A DNA stretch of 64,000 nt, from NCBI RefSeq assembly GCF_032854445.1, contig NC_088301.1:25838402-25902401 (forward strand), written 5' to 3'. The stretch's first letter is position 1. Each line of letters opens with the position of its first letter. The notes under the pieces are model-generated. The model was given only the letters and a program-made list of their open reading frames with translations, was not told the origin of the DNA and did not search any database. The translations under genes and the position numbers were made by a program. Positions 1 to 12,700 of this stretch are shown here, one piece after another. The DNA is from Liolophura sinensis. Its lineage: Eukaryota; Mollusca; Polyplacophora; Chitonida; Chitonidae.

Positions 1-217
1 TGTTGGACCAACTGCAGCACCAATGGTTACGAAGAGCGCTTTATCCAGTATTTGATTTTTTTTTTTTTTTTACTTTTGTTTTGTGACATACTCAAGAATT
101 TTATGGCCTGTATATTACAGACGAAGTAAATCTCAGACCTTTGGCAAGTTTATACAATGGCAAACTTTTATAGAATATGAATATAATGAATAATGAATAT
201 TTTAATGAATTAATGAA

Positions 218-468
218 TTTATTTGATTGGTATTTTACGCCGTACTCAAGAATATTTCACTCATATGACAGCAGCCAGCATTATGGTGGGAGGAAACCAT
301 GCACAGCCTGGGGGAAAACAACGACCATCCTCTGCTGGGAGACCTCACGTACGGTCAAAGAGGAAACCAGCATGAGCTGGATTTGAACTCACAGCGACCG
401 CATTGGTGAGCTGCTTCTGGGTCATTACGCTGCGCTAGCTTGTTAACCAACTGAGCTACACAGGCCCC
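218..468 (-). mobile_element. SINE family A, near full length
   Basis: On the minus strand a tRNA-like head (A box near TAGCTCAGTTGGTTAAC, B box near GAGTTCAAATCCAG) is followed by the conserved core and a short TAAA tail. The core includes GGTTTCCTCCCACCATAATG and GAATATTCTTGAGTACGGCG. This copy defines the family in the window. It resembles mollusc SINEs with a conserved central domain, but I cannot verify the named family. Confidence 0.8.
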
Positions 469-1047
469 TTTATGAATATTAAGGGTGGGTCATAGGTCAC
501 TAGTGAGCTTCTTGTAACACCACACAAAGATGCACCATTGGGATTGCTACCAGGGCACAAAAACAATGATAGCAGAGAAGGTCATTCTTGATCCAGTGTA
601 ATCATAACCCCATTGTGTTTAAAGCATCAGAACTTTAAATATATGTACTTTTGAAATAACAGGTATAGTTTTATAATAGGCATTTCAAGAGTAGAAGGTT
701 TTTCGCTTGTGAACTAAAACAGAGAAGAAAAAATACACCAAATTCCACTTTGATTAATAGACAGTTTACTGAATTCTTCACATCTCTTACACTTTCATCA
801 TTCTCTCACACACTCACAGATTAATGATAACAGTACCCTACACCACTGTTACACACTCGTCTCAGGTTTGATTAATGGCCCAATGAACAATGCATTACTG
901 TTTGGGCCCTCTTGCTTTACAAAAGGAAACCCCTCATAAGCAGAAAATGTACTTTCTAAATTGTCCATCTTTTCACACAAAACAGCAGAACAAAATAACT
1001 CTCCTGCAGAGTAACACAGAACTGGGCCATTATGGAATAGATGCAAT

Positions 1048-1217
1048 ATTTATTTATTCATTTATTTATTTGATTGGCGTTTTACGCCGTACTCAAGAAT
1101 ATTTCACTTATACGACGGTGGCCAATATTATGGCGGGTGGAAACCGGGCAGAGCTCGGGGGGGACACCCACAACCATCTGCACGTTGCTGTCAGACCTTC
1201 CCACGTACGGCCGGAGA
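1048..1217 (-). mobile_element. SINE family A, 5'-truncated
   Basis: The conserved core and (TAAA)n tail are present. The tRNA-like head is missing beyond the CGTACGGCCGGAG junction. Confidence 0.75.
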
Positions 1218-1694
1218 AATAGACGCAATATGATGAACAAATGATTATTGTACAAATGCTTGGGACATTTAAACAAAATACTCTCTTTCTCTTTTTCTTT
1301 TTGAGACCATACTTCATGAATGGACATGGACACCAACATACAGCAGCAAATTACTTTCCTCAGCTTTAATGTAATTCCATGAACTAAGGACGTTCAACTC
1401 TCAATTATGATACACCAGATACTCAGCTTTGGGAAAAGACATCTATGTAAAGCACGATGTGAGGTAGTGCCTGACATTTTTTTTCGATAAGTACACAAGA
1501 AACAACTGATACACGATAGGGGAGTTGGGTTGCATCCACAATTCAATGACTGTGGACGTAAGTCTCACAAAACCTCTTATTATCTTACATTACCTGGCAT
1601 CCAGCTGACTGTCCTGTACCACAGCTTCCACAATCTGCTTAATTCTCACTGTTTCACCCACCTTACAGAACCACTTACGATTTTTTCATAACGT

Positions 1695-1700
1695 TTTATT
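1695..1700 (-). terminator. Polyadenylation signal of the KCNE-like gene
   Basis: A canonical AATAAA on the minus strand lies about 40 nt after the stop codon of the KCNE-like frame. This fits a very short 3' UTR and supports the reading of this frame as the terminal exon. Confidence 0.45.
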
Positions 1701-1739
1701 AATTTCTTTTCAGAAAAAAAAAATTTGAAATGTTCATAT

Positions 1740-2159
1740 TTAAACAATAGCAAGTGTCATTTCCACAGACGAATGCCTTGTTTCGCTGTCCTCATCGTCA
1801 AACACCGAGCCTTTCTCGTCTTCTTTGTGCTCACCCAGGTGTCGCACGCAGCGATCTGAAAACAACTTCTGCATTAAGAGTTTGTTCTGAAACTGAGGTG
1901 TATGGAAAGCGTCTCTCTTGATGAACTCGTTGAAGAAATTCCTCTGATCAGCTTCTTCTTGTTCGCGTCTCACATACTTGACCATCAGCACTACGATGCT
2001 AAAAGCATAGAACATGATGACGCAGACAATGTAGAGGAGAGCATTGGTGTGGTCAGAGACATTGGTCTGTAAGGGGATTGCCGTGATATTGGCTTGGCCT
2101 GACACGGTCAAGCTGTTATTGCACATGGTCGGCATGCTGACGCAGTCCATTGTAAGCAT
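1740..2159 (-). CDS. KCNE-like single-pass membrane protein (putative potassium-channel beta subunit)
   Basis: The open reading frame encodes 139 residues, or 136 if translation starts at the second ATG, which has the better context (A at -3, G at +4). An in-frame stop lies upstream, so a single coding exon is sufficient. The N-terminal ~40 residues carry three N-glycosylation sequons (NNS/NSL region, NIT, NVS). One hydrophobic span follows (about residues 42-62, LLYIVCVIMFYAFSIVVLMV), then a basic edge KYVRRE and a charged cytoplasmic tail. This layout, the length and the segment after the membrane (a short RRE-type basic patch, then an F/YxxFI-like stretch and a DAF motif) resemble vertebrate KCNE1/KCNE2, whose coding region is also one exon. 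KCNE proteins modulate voltage-gated potassium channels. The assignment rests on remembered family features, not on a search; another small type I membrane protein remains possible. Confidence 0.6.
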   Translation of the reverse strand: MLTMDCVSMPTMCNNSLTVSGQANITAIPLQTNVSDHTNALLYIVCVIMFYAFSIVVLMVKYVRREQEEADQRNFFNEFIKRDAFHTPQFQNKLLMQKLFSDRCVRHLGEHKEDEKGSVFDDEDSETRHSSVEMTLAIV

Positions 2160-2211
2160 TACAAAACTGCTCCTAAACCTTAATGATTACTTAATTGCAT
2201 TCATTAATGGC

Positions 2212-2550
2212 CACCTTAATGATTGTTACCGCTACTTTAATGATTGCTACAGTACTATCTCCTGAGTAGATCTGTTTACCATTCACTGGTATGGCTACCT
2301 TAATGATTGTAATGCTACTATTTGCAGAGTAGATTTGTAGCACTCGCTGATTCACCACCTTAATGATTGTAATGCTACTATTTGCAGAGTAGATTTGTAG
2401 CACTCGCTGATTCACCACCTTAATGACTGTAATGCTACTATTTGCAGAGTAGATTTGTAGCACTCGCTGATTCACCACCTTAATGATTGTAATGCTACTA
2501 TTTGCAGAGTAGATTTGTAGCACTCGCTGATTCACCACCTTAATGACTGT
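2212..2550. repeat. 60-bp tandem repeat upstream of the KCNE-like gene
   Basis: Four almost identical 60-bp units (2302-2541, each with GTAATGCTACTATTTGCAGA) plus degenerate half-units toward the gene. The array ends about 55 bp from the KCNE-like ATG. Confidence 0.9.
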
Positions 2551-2559
2551 TACAATACT

Positions 2560-3689
2560 ATAATAATGATGGTTTCATTACCACTACTGCGTCAAGCCTG
2601 AAAACCCAAACCTGAACAATTACACATGTAGCACTCCTGCTGCTATAGGTATTGGTTCATACTGTTTTTCAAGTTGTCATTCAAAATACATATTGTCAAA
2701 TGCTGCAATATTTACAGTTTTGACTTTTCATACATTTGTACCCTCTAGTTCGTCTTTACACTCCCTTGCCACAACTGCCACATTACACGGTCTTTATCGA
2801 TCACTTATGGATCATCTGCCAGTTTCTGCCTTTCTCACAGTGTGTAGCTAACTGGAATCACAAAATTCTCCTAAATTTGCGACTTGCGACAACAATCCGC
2901 GTACATCTTACAGTTTGTTAAGATCTGGTTCCCCTCTGTCCACAGCCAAACACGTTCTGCTGAGAGACCTAAAGGTGACAAGTGAGGAGAAAGTCAACCC
3001 TTGCACGTCATCTGGAGCTTAATCTGGTGATTCCGTCTCCTGGGGGATCCCTCTGTCACCTGGAGGATCCCTCAGAGCACAATGAAGATCCCAATAACAC
3101 CTGACGGATCCCAGCGCCACCTGATTCTTCACTGTCTTCTCCAAGGAGGCAGCAAGAAATGTGGTCCAAATTCTAAAACAGAAGGCAAGATTTAAAGGTT
3201 AAAGTGATATTTAAAAGAGTCTTCAACAGAGCTAAATAAAAGAATTTTTTTTGGGGGGGGGGAGGGGGGAGAGGGTAAACTGATATAGGGTTTGAATTTC
3301 AATGGTTACATGTGACCACTGAATGCCCTGGTTTTAGCCTCTATTCTTTCATATTATTTTATTTTACTTATTTGGTCTGATATCTGAAGACTATGCCGTA
3401 CACATTTACACATGCAGAAATGGGGAGATGTAAATCAATACATGCAACTCTCCATCCCCAACGAGCTTCCCATGGTGGCAAAACAAATGTGACAATGATG
3501 ACGTGTTCCCAAGGTGACACAACAAATGTGACAATAATGACGTGTTTAACACCTCCAGTCTTGCACCTGCCTGTGCATCCGAGAGGTGATGTCAGCAAGT
3601 AGTACAAAATAGAGCATGTAAGCGTATACCTATACACAATACACCTTGGCAGAGTTTGTAATTTTGAGCTCTTGTCGTCAACACATACA
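2560..3689. other. Stretch without a supported gene
   Basis: About 2940-3175 is GC-richer, with repeated GGATCCCTC/ACCTG pieces. On the minus strand it starts after a TTTTAG, so a non-coding 5' exon of the KCNE-like gene is conceivable. A G-run sits at 3252-3275. Nothing else stands out. Confidence 0.3.
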
Positions 3690-3859
3690 TTTATTTATTT
3701 ATTTATTTGAGAGGTGTTTTAAGCCGTACTCAAGAATATTTCACTTATATGACTGCGGCCAGCATCATGGTGGGAGGAAACCAGACAGAACCCGACGAAA
3801 ACCCATGACCGTTGCATGTTGCTGGCAGACCTTCCCATGTACGGTGGGAGAGGAAGCTA
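3690..3859 (-). mobile_element. SINE family A, 5'-truncated
   Basis: Core plus tail, ending at the GTACGGTGGGAGAGGAAGC segment; the head is lost. Confidence 0.75.
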
Positions 3860-5754
3860 GACAACACATGTGTCTATATCCTTCCAGAACTGGGAATGCA
3901 CAGTGTTATGACCAAAACATACACAAATCTAGTCTAGCAATTTACAAACTTTGCCACCAAAACGCATATTCCTGTTTTTAGCCTTCACAAAAGATATACC
4001 TCTGCAGAGCTTAATACAATAATTTTGCAACCAAAGCATGAAGGGCCTCAGTTGTAAACAGTTTTCCAATCAAAATATATATATATATATCAGGCAAACA
4101 CTGTACTTAGCATAAAAATTTACCTAAAGAAGTGCATAAATAAATAAACATAGATATCCTACCTTTTAAAAAAAACCCACCTTTCTTAAATAAACAGAAG
4201 TCTTAGTCAAAATCATAAACTTGGTCATGGACAAAATACAGCATCTTCCCTTACTGAGCTTGAAACACGGTACCCTATTGCCTTGTCCAGCAGAACATAC
4301 CCATAGTGTCAATGCTCTACATATCCTTTTACTACCATGTTCATTGCCTTCAAACTCTAATCTAACATCTCTTATCTCCGAAACCTTTCTCACAATGTTG
4401 ACAGTGCTGGAATGGAGGAAGTATCGGAGTACACAACAGATAGAGAACGGTGATTCGCCACAAATGTCCAATAAAAACAAAGGTGACCAAACCATTATGG
4501 GCTTGCTGGCCCATGGGCACTTCTGTGGGGATTGTCCTTTACTAAGATGAAGCCATCAGGAAGTGTTGCTTCCATTGGACAGCCCCTGGCCAAACCATTT
4601 TATTAGTAAGGCTCTCTCTAAAGCTGTAAAGGTCAGCTGCAGCTAGCGACTGGTATTCCACCTTTACTAATGTCACTCTAACCAATTCGCCAGTCAAAAT
4701 ACTAATTGAAGGCAAACCTTTTGCAAACACTGAGTTTTCCTGAAGAATTAACTGCTTTGCAACAAGTGACTGCATTAAACCCAGATCTGGGGTTAAACAA
4801 AGCAATTTATCCTGACATACACACACACACACACACACACTTTCCCCATCATAATTAATAGAGACCAAAAAAAAAATCACCTGTTCACCGCCAGAATTTC
4901 AGCATCAATCACTTGCCTTGTTCTTCTTTCGTTATGACCTACAGTCTCACAAAACACTCTCCGTCCTTCATCCCCGTTTGCCAGGCACTACTACTCTTGC
5001 AAATTTTTAAGCTTATTGATCAACCCCTCTACATGTTATCACACCGTCAAGCCGTCATGAATATCTTGCACCTCCGGTTCCCTCCCGCAAATTTATTCAT
5101 AGAAGCCGTTCTTAAGTCACAATAACTAGTCTGCTTATTCCTGACTGAACTGCCAATGTTTGTCAGGTCATAAAACGAAAATCAATGTCAAAGTGAGTCA
5201 TGAGGAGTGTCATTTCCTGCTGGTATAAAAATTGTCCCCATCAGTGGACATATGAGCCAGAGAATGGTACAAAAAACAAAAAGCCATGTGATTAGCTAAT
5301 TAGTTTGAAGACAGGATTACCTATTTCTTCTCATTCATAGAAAATCTCTTTCTCCATTTCAAACATCAAAAGGAATGTAGCATTAATTAAGAACGAAGAG
5401 AAAGTTAATGAAAATTAATTAATCAGAAGACAGGAGTCTACCTGGACTATACTGAGGCAAAGGCTGAAATAGAACCATGAAATCATGTAGGTACCAACCG
5501 TGAACTGAATGTTCATGTAGCTGATTTCCTTTCAATATCTCACTTGTGTCAAATCTCACTGTGATTTTTGTACTTTTATTTTTTTTTAAAGCCCTACTTT
5601 TACTGAAATGGACCAGACCGAAAGCAATGACGACGTGTGTTTCCTATACATGATGTCAAGGTGTGCTTTCAAAAGTCTGAAAAAACTTCGACGACAATGT
5701 GTAGCTGGAGCTATTTCGAAGGAGTTAATTTGGGGCCCATGTATTTTTTAATAC
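3860..5754. other. Stretch without a supported gene
   Basis: AT-rich unique sequence with a (CA)n at 4817-4840. Open frames up to about 110 codons overlap on both strands without splice borders or recognisable motifs. Confidence 0.4.
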
Positions 5755-6865
5755 ATTATTCACCTGGTAGCTGCTACTGTACTGTATCCGTGACACACAG
5801 TTATCCCCATGCAGTATGCCTGTTGTTAGCTAGCAGCATGTCACTGAACACTATTCACCTGGTAAATACTACTGTACTGTATCTGTGGCACACAGTAATC
5901 CCCACGCAGTATGCCTGTTGTTAGCTAGCAGCATGTCACTGAACACTATTCACCTGGTAGATACTACTGTACTGTATCTGTGGCACACAGTAATCTCCAT
6001 GCAGTATGCCTGTTGTTAGCTAGCAGCATGTCACTAAACACTATTCACCTGGTAGCTACTACTGTACTGTATCCGTGACACACAGTAATCCCCATGCAGT
6101 ATGCCTGTTGTTAGCTAGCAGCATGTCACTAAACACTATTCACCTGGTAGCTACTACTGTACTGTATCCGTGACACACAGTAATCCCCATGCAGTATGCC
6201 TGTTGTTAGCTAGCAGCATGTCACTGAACACTATTCACCTGGTAGGTACTACTGTACTGTATCCGTGACACACAGTAATCCCCATGCAGTATGCCTGTTC
6301 TTAGCTAGCAGCATGTTACTAAACACTATTCACCTAGTAGCTACTACTGTACTGTATCCGTGACACACAGTAATCCCCACGCAGTATGCCTGATGTTAGC
6401 TAGCAGCATGTCACTGAACACTATTCACCTGGTAGGTACTACTGTACTGTATCCGTGACACACAGTAATCCCCATGCAGTATGCCTGTTCTTAGCTAGCA
6501 GCATGTTACTAAACACTATTCACCTAGTAGCTACTACTGTACTGTATCCGTGACACACAGCAATCCCCATGCAGTATGCCTGTTGTTAGCTAGCAGCATG
6601 TCACTAAACACTATTCACCTGGTAGCTACTACTGTACTGTATCCGTGACACACAGTAATGCCCATGCAGTATGCCTGTTGTTAGCTAGCAGCATGTTACT
6701 AAACACTATTCACCTGGTAGCTACTACTGTACTGTATCCGTGGCACACAGTAATCCCCATGCAGTATGCCTGTTGTTAGCTAGCAGCATGTTACTAAACA
6801 CTATTCACCTGGTAGCTACTACTGTACTGTATCCGTGGCACACAGTAATCCCCATGCAGAGAACA
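5755..6865. repeat. 95-bp tandem repeat, about 12 units
   Basis: Unit marked by CTATTCACCTGGTAGCTACT and TTAGCTAGCAGCATGTCACT; spacing 95 bp. A few alternating variants (GTTACT/CTAGTAG) suggest duplication of two-unit blocks. Confidence 0.92.
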
Positions 6866-7159
6866 GCAGGCATTGTACAGCTAAGCAAAGGGACACAGGA
6901 AGATATTTACAGCTATCTACTCCTCCGCTATCTTTTTACATCAATCTTCATTGTCATCAATATATGTCAACAGGGAAGTTTTTCAAATGCCCAGAAAAAA
7001 AAATTCCATACAATCCACCTGAATGAAGATAATCAGCTTTGTCCATGCTAGAAACATACATATTTCCTACAAACAAACCTACATGGGGACATACATTATT
7101 ACAAGTAGGTGCCGGCAGCCTGAACAAATAAAAAGAAAATATTTAGTACAGGTTTTCCC

Positions 7160-7246
7160 GCCAAATGATTATAATAATAAATGATTATAACAATAAATGA
7201 TTATAATAATAAATGATTATAATAATAAATGATTATAATAATAATC
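7160..7246. repeat. Short AT-rich tandem repeat (about 16-17 bp)
   Basis: Five units of AAATGATTATAATAATA. Confidence 0.85.
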
Positions 7247-7249
7247 ATC

Positions 7250-9150
7250 TTTGTCTACACAATCATTAACTTATATCCCACAACTCATACCTGGGGCTTT
7301 TTGATGATAACCGAAGATGAGTGGTTGCTTTCAGCTACAACCATCGATTAATAAGAGGACATAAACTGGTGGTTTGCACCCTCAACCATTAACAAGTTAC
7401 TATTCAACATACATATCCACATAATAGCCTTTATACCAATGTCCAGCTTATGATGATCAAATTATTTAACTTTCACTTTTTAAGTTAGAAATGTATTGCA
7501 TTAGTTTCACCTAAAGATCAGCTTTTCTGAAGTGAAACAGTTTTCTTGATTCTGATTTTGATTCATCCACATTATAAAGAACCGCTTAAGATTTGTGAAG
7601 TATGATTAATTTCTTATGATAAAAACAACTTAGTGTTGGCATCAAAAGTATCATTTTAAGACCCTCGCGTGATTCTGAAGGTGCATATTTACAGGCTTAA
7701 ACTTAAGGTGAAATAAAGTATGTACTGTAAATCTTCTAATTTTCAGGAGAGATATCAGGCGTGATGAAAGCAAAAAATTGCCTTTTTGTCCAAAAAAACA
7801 GTAAAGCTATGCATATGTTGTTCATTAGATTGTCTGATCATGTGAGAAAAGAAAAGCTGTGTATTCCTGTTGCAATTACCCTAAATGACATAAAAATCTG
7901 ACCACAAAAGAGCAAATAAATGAAGATATTATTTCTGGAGCTAAAATTTACATTTTCCCAGTAGGATATCATCCTACCTTCCAAACACCCCTCAAAGAAC
8001 CTTTCTAAATTCAACAGAACTCCCAGAATCTGGAAAAAGGAGCAACTTAGTCATGGACAAATTTTTAGGTTATTTAGGTAGGTAGATATTATTCATTAGA
8101 TGGCCTAACCATATGAAAAAAGAGAACAATTACATACATACTGGCTAAAACAAGCAGACCAAACATCCTAAAAATTAGAAGAATTACAGTACTCCAGCTA
8201 CAACCCACATCACTGGGGCTTGATAGGTCTTGTGGTTTCTTCCCAGCAGCATCTGGTGTCTGTCCAACATCAGACTTATGGAAATATCAACCAAGTCTAT
8301 TAGCCTTATCAAGGACACTTCAGTCTAGTTATCAGCCTCCTTTAGACGGCATGGTCAGCTGCCATGTGATTAAGTCTGCATGCATATCCATACTCAAGTG
8401 GCTGGGCGCAAGATAATTAGTCCAGTCAGCATCTGATGCATGTATGCAGAAATGGTGCGGACAAGCTTACATACTACGGCAATTCTTCAACCTTTTCGCA
8501 TGTTGGCAAGGTGTTTATTCAAACGGATCCCGAAGGCATTATTCTGTGTTTACAAAATAAAATTGTACTTATTGTGAAGCCATGGATCTGGCCAATCCAA
8601 AAACTGATGTAATCTTGTTTCCAAAATCAAACTAAAAATGTGCATAAATTGCACGAAAAGATGCTCTGTCATATTTAAAAAGGAATTAGGGAAGCTCGGT
8701 AACCTGATCACAAACTGGTGATGGGAGGTGCAAGAAAGATGTCAAACAATACAAAATGGTCAATGTTCAGCGTGACTTTAAAAAAGCTAAAAAGGGCGCC
8801 ATCAATGACAAATCCGTTTGCCTTTTTTAATGGAATACATTGTCCACTATGTGTTCATGCACATCAACATGAACACGCTGCATTCAGATAAATATTTGCC
8901 CGATAGCGCCATTTGGCGGGAATTCCTTCTTCTTCTATGACACCTCACATTTCCTGTATAACTCAGTGGATTCCAGGTCATACACATTTGCGGATATCAT
9001 GGAGCTGAATTTAGCAGAATGACAGTGTATTCCCGCAGCTGCTGACACACCAAATAGCCACACATACAGAATCAAATCAAATGTCTCAATTCACATATGT
9101 ATGTGGATTGAATGCAAAATGAATGGAAGCAAATCGTTCACAGAAACTTA
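7250..9150. other. Stretch without a supported gene
   Basis: AT-rich sequence with no long open frame. I see no repeat family member apart from the SINE fragment at its right edge. Confidence 0.4.
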
Positions 9151-9151
9151 T

Positions 9152-9283
9152 GCCAGCAACATGCGGATTGTCATGGGTTTTGTCCAGGCTCTGCCCGGTT
9201 TCCTCCCACCATAATGCTGGCTGCCATCATATAAATGATATATTCCTCAGTACACTAATCAAATCAAATAAATAAATAAATAA
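9152..9283 (+). mobile_element. SINE family A, 3' fragment
   Basis: Plus-strand copy with core from GCCAGCAAC to the AAATAAATAAATAAATAA tail; diverged. Confidence 0.7.
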
Positions 9284-9778
9284 CAGAAAGTGGTGTGTCT
9301 ACAGCTGTAATAAATGGGAATGGATACGCATTTTGTATCAATATATCAATGCGTGGTCTCTTTAATTCCCGCAAGCTATACTGGAATGTGAGACTCAAGG
9401 ACGATTAACACAGGTGGTCCAAATGACAGTAGAACACATCATTTTCGTCTTCTCCATTGTGAAATATTGTGTTGTCATTAGGAAGGAATTCCCACTGAAG
9501 AGCGGCTACTGGAATTATAACACTATACTTTAACGAGAAACAGTGACTCCACAAGCATACAGATCGGAATGTCCTTTAATAATTTTCACTTCACCGAGTT
9601 GATTCTGTGGTCTGAGGAAATCTGAATATAAATACAGTGCGTCCAAACCAGTCTGCAGTGATGTGCATTGGAAAGCACAGAAAGTGAATACCTATAATAT
9701 GCTTCTGTCAGTACATACCACTCTTTCACTTTCTCGCTTACCTTTCCAGGAATAGCTGTGATTAATGGCAAGGTACAG

Positions 9779-12700
9779 CTACAGACAGGGATTAATACAA
9801 CATAGTCCCAGGTATAGATGAGCACACTGCATGAAACAAAGTGTTAATTACTGTCAGTTCTTTCTACCATATCGATTCCGTCACTATCTCTCCCTCATTT
9901 ACCTCTCAAGTAATCAATATAGTAAATGACAATTTAACAGCACATGAAAACACTGCATAAAAAAAGTGTTAATTACTTTCAGTTCTTTCTACCATATCGA
10001 TTCCGTCACTATCTCTCCCTCATTTACCTCTCAAGTAATCAATATAGTAAATGACAATTTAACAGTACATGAGAACACTGCATAAAAAAAGTGTTAATTA
10101 CTGTCAGTTCTTTCTACCTTATCATTGCCATCACTACCTCTCCTTCATTTACCTCTCAAGTAATCATTACAGTAAATGACAATTTAACAGTACATGAGAA
10201 CACTGCATAAAAAAAGTGTTAATTACTTTCAGTTCTTTCTACCATATCGATGCCATCACTACCTCTCCTTCATTTACCTTTCAAGTAATCATTACAGTAA
10301 ATGACAATTTAACAGTACATGAGAACAACAAATGAGAAAAAGTGTTAATTACTGTCAGAACTGTCTACCATATCCATGCCATCACTACCTCTCCTTCATT
10401 TACCTCTCAAGTAATCATTACAGTAAATGACAATTTACCAGTGCATGAGAACACTGCATATAAAAAGTGTTAATTACTTTCAGTTCTTTCTACCATATCC
10501 ATGCCATCACTACCTCTCCTTCATTTACCTCTCAAGTAATCATTACAGTAAATGACAATTTACCAGTGCATGAGAACACTGCATAAAAAAAGTGTTAATT
10601 ACTTTCAGTTCTTTCTACCATATCCATGCCATCACTACCTCTCCTTCATTTACCTCTCAAGTAATCATTACAGTAAATGACAATTTACCAGTGCACGAGA
10701 ACACTGCATATAAAAAGCACTAATTACTTTCAGTTCTTTCTACCATATCCATGCCATCACTACCTCTCCTTCATTTACCTTTCAAGTAATCATTACAGTA
10801 AATGACAATTTACCAGTGCATGAGAACACTGCATAAAAAAAGTGTTAATTACTTTCAGTACTGTCTACCATATCGATGCCATCACTACCTCTCGCTCATT
10901 TACCTTTCAAGTAATCATTATAGTAAATGACAATTTAACAGTACATGAGAACAACAAATGAGAAAAAGTGTTAATTACTTTCAGTTCTTTCTACCATATC
11001 GATGCCATCACTACCTCTCGCTCATTTACCTCTCAAGTAATCATTACAGTAAATGACAATTTACCAGTGCATGAGAACACTGCATAAAAAAAGTGTTAAT
11101 TACTTTCAGTACTGTCTACCATATCGATGCCATCACTACCTCTCGCTCATTTACCTCTCAAGTAATCATTATAGTAAATGACAATTTAACAGTACATGAG
11201 AACAACAAATGAGAAAAAGTGTTAATTACTTTCAGTTCTTTCTACCATATCGATGCCATCACTACCTCTCGCTCATTTACCTCTCAAGTAATCATTACAG
11301 TAAATGACAATTTACCAGTGCATGAGAACACTGCATAAAAAAAGTGTTAATTACTTTCAGTACTGTCTACCATATCGATGCCATCACTACCTCTCGCTCA
11401 TTTACCTTTCAAGTAATCATTATAGTAAATGACAATTTAACAGTACATGAGAACAACAAATGAGAAAAAGTGTTAATTACTGTCAGTACTGTCTACCATA
11501 TCGATGCCATCACTACCTCTCCCTCATTTACCTCTCAAGTAATCATTACAGTAAATGACAATTTAACAGTACATGAGAACACTGCATAAAAAAAGGGTTA
11601 ATTACTGTCAGTAATGTCTACCATATCCATGCCATCACTATCTCTCCTTCATTTACCTCTCAAGTAATCATTACAGTAAATGACAATTTACCAGTGCACG
11701 AGAACACTGCATATAAAAAGCGCTAATTACTTTCAGTTCTTTCTACCATATCCATGCCATCACTACCTCTCCTTCATTTACCTTTCAAGTAATCATTACA
11801 GTAAATGACAATTTACCAGTGCATGAGAACACTGCATATAAAAAGTGTTAATTACTGTCAGTTCTTTCTACCATATCGATGCCATCACTACCTCTCCCTC
11901 ATTTACCTCTCAAGTAATCATTACAGTAAATGACAATTTAACAGTACATGAGGACACCAAATGAGCAAAAGTGTTAATTACTGTTGGCACTTTCTACCAT
12001 ATTGATGCCATCACTACCTCACCCCCATTTACCTCTCAACTAATCATGACAGTTAATGATAATATAACGTTAGATGGTGTCACTGCATGAGACAAAACAT
12101 TACGTAATGCTAGAGCATTAAATCGTATCGATTCCATCTACCCAGTTACCTCTTCTGCAATCAATGCAATGGCAAAGGTACCTGTGGATTCCTGGTTGAT
12201 GTTTGATGAGCAGTAAGTGCTAATGTCAGTAAATGGTCGTCCTTGACACCTACATGTACACTAATAATTACCTGGCAGGCCTACATTTAATTAACTGCTC
12301 TTCATCCAGGCGACTTACCGCTGACATCAAACAATAAACAACCTGACAGATGCTCTGGATGTAGACAATCAGCTGTGCAGCTGGAGACAATCCATCTGTT
12401 TGGAATGACTGCGCTTTACCATCGCTTTTCACTGTATTAATAAGTCTCCTTGTAGCCACAATGCCAATGTCCATGTACTTAAAGCGCTGCCTCACTGGAA
12501 TGCCAAGCTGGAGACACCAGATAGGACATCGTACCATGTCACAACATACTGTTCCATATTTCTACTTGCTGTATTTCATCTACAGTTTAGTCTTTTTCAG
12601 GTGAAACATTTCGCTTGAACATGACTTATTCATCCACCTTATATGGTCACACTTTTTTTTAAAGATTCATTCATTTCACTAATTTTTTAGTGTTGACATC

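Noticed and set aside
1082-1339. Open frames of 60-110 codons overlapping SINE copies (also at 14284, 19200, 28192, 31067, 33635, 39801)
   Set aside because: The translations come from the SINE core and recur at each copy, so they are not genes.
4221-4550. 109-codon overlapping frames on both strands near 4.2-4.5 kb
   Set aside because: There is no motif, no splice border and no strand preference; chance frames in unique intergenic DNA are more likely.
12319-12507. Calling this exon FANCD2
   Set aside because: Only a short FKY-x-x-IGI-like patch is similar, and none of the expected neighbouring exons (for example the YYDEFA region) was found.
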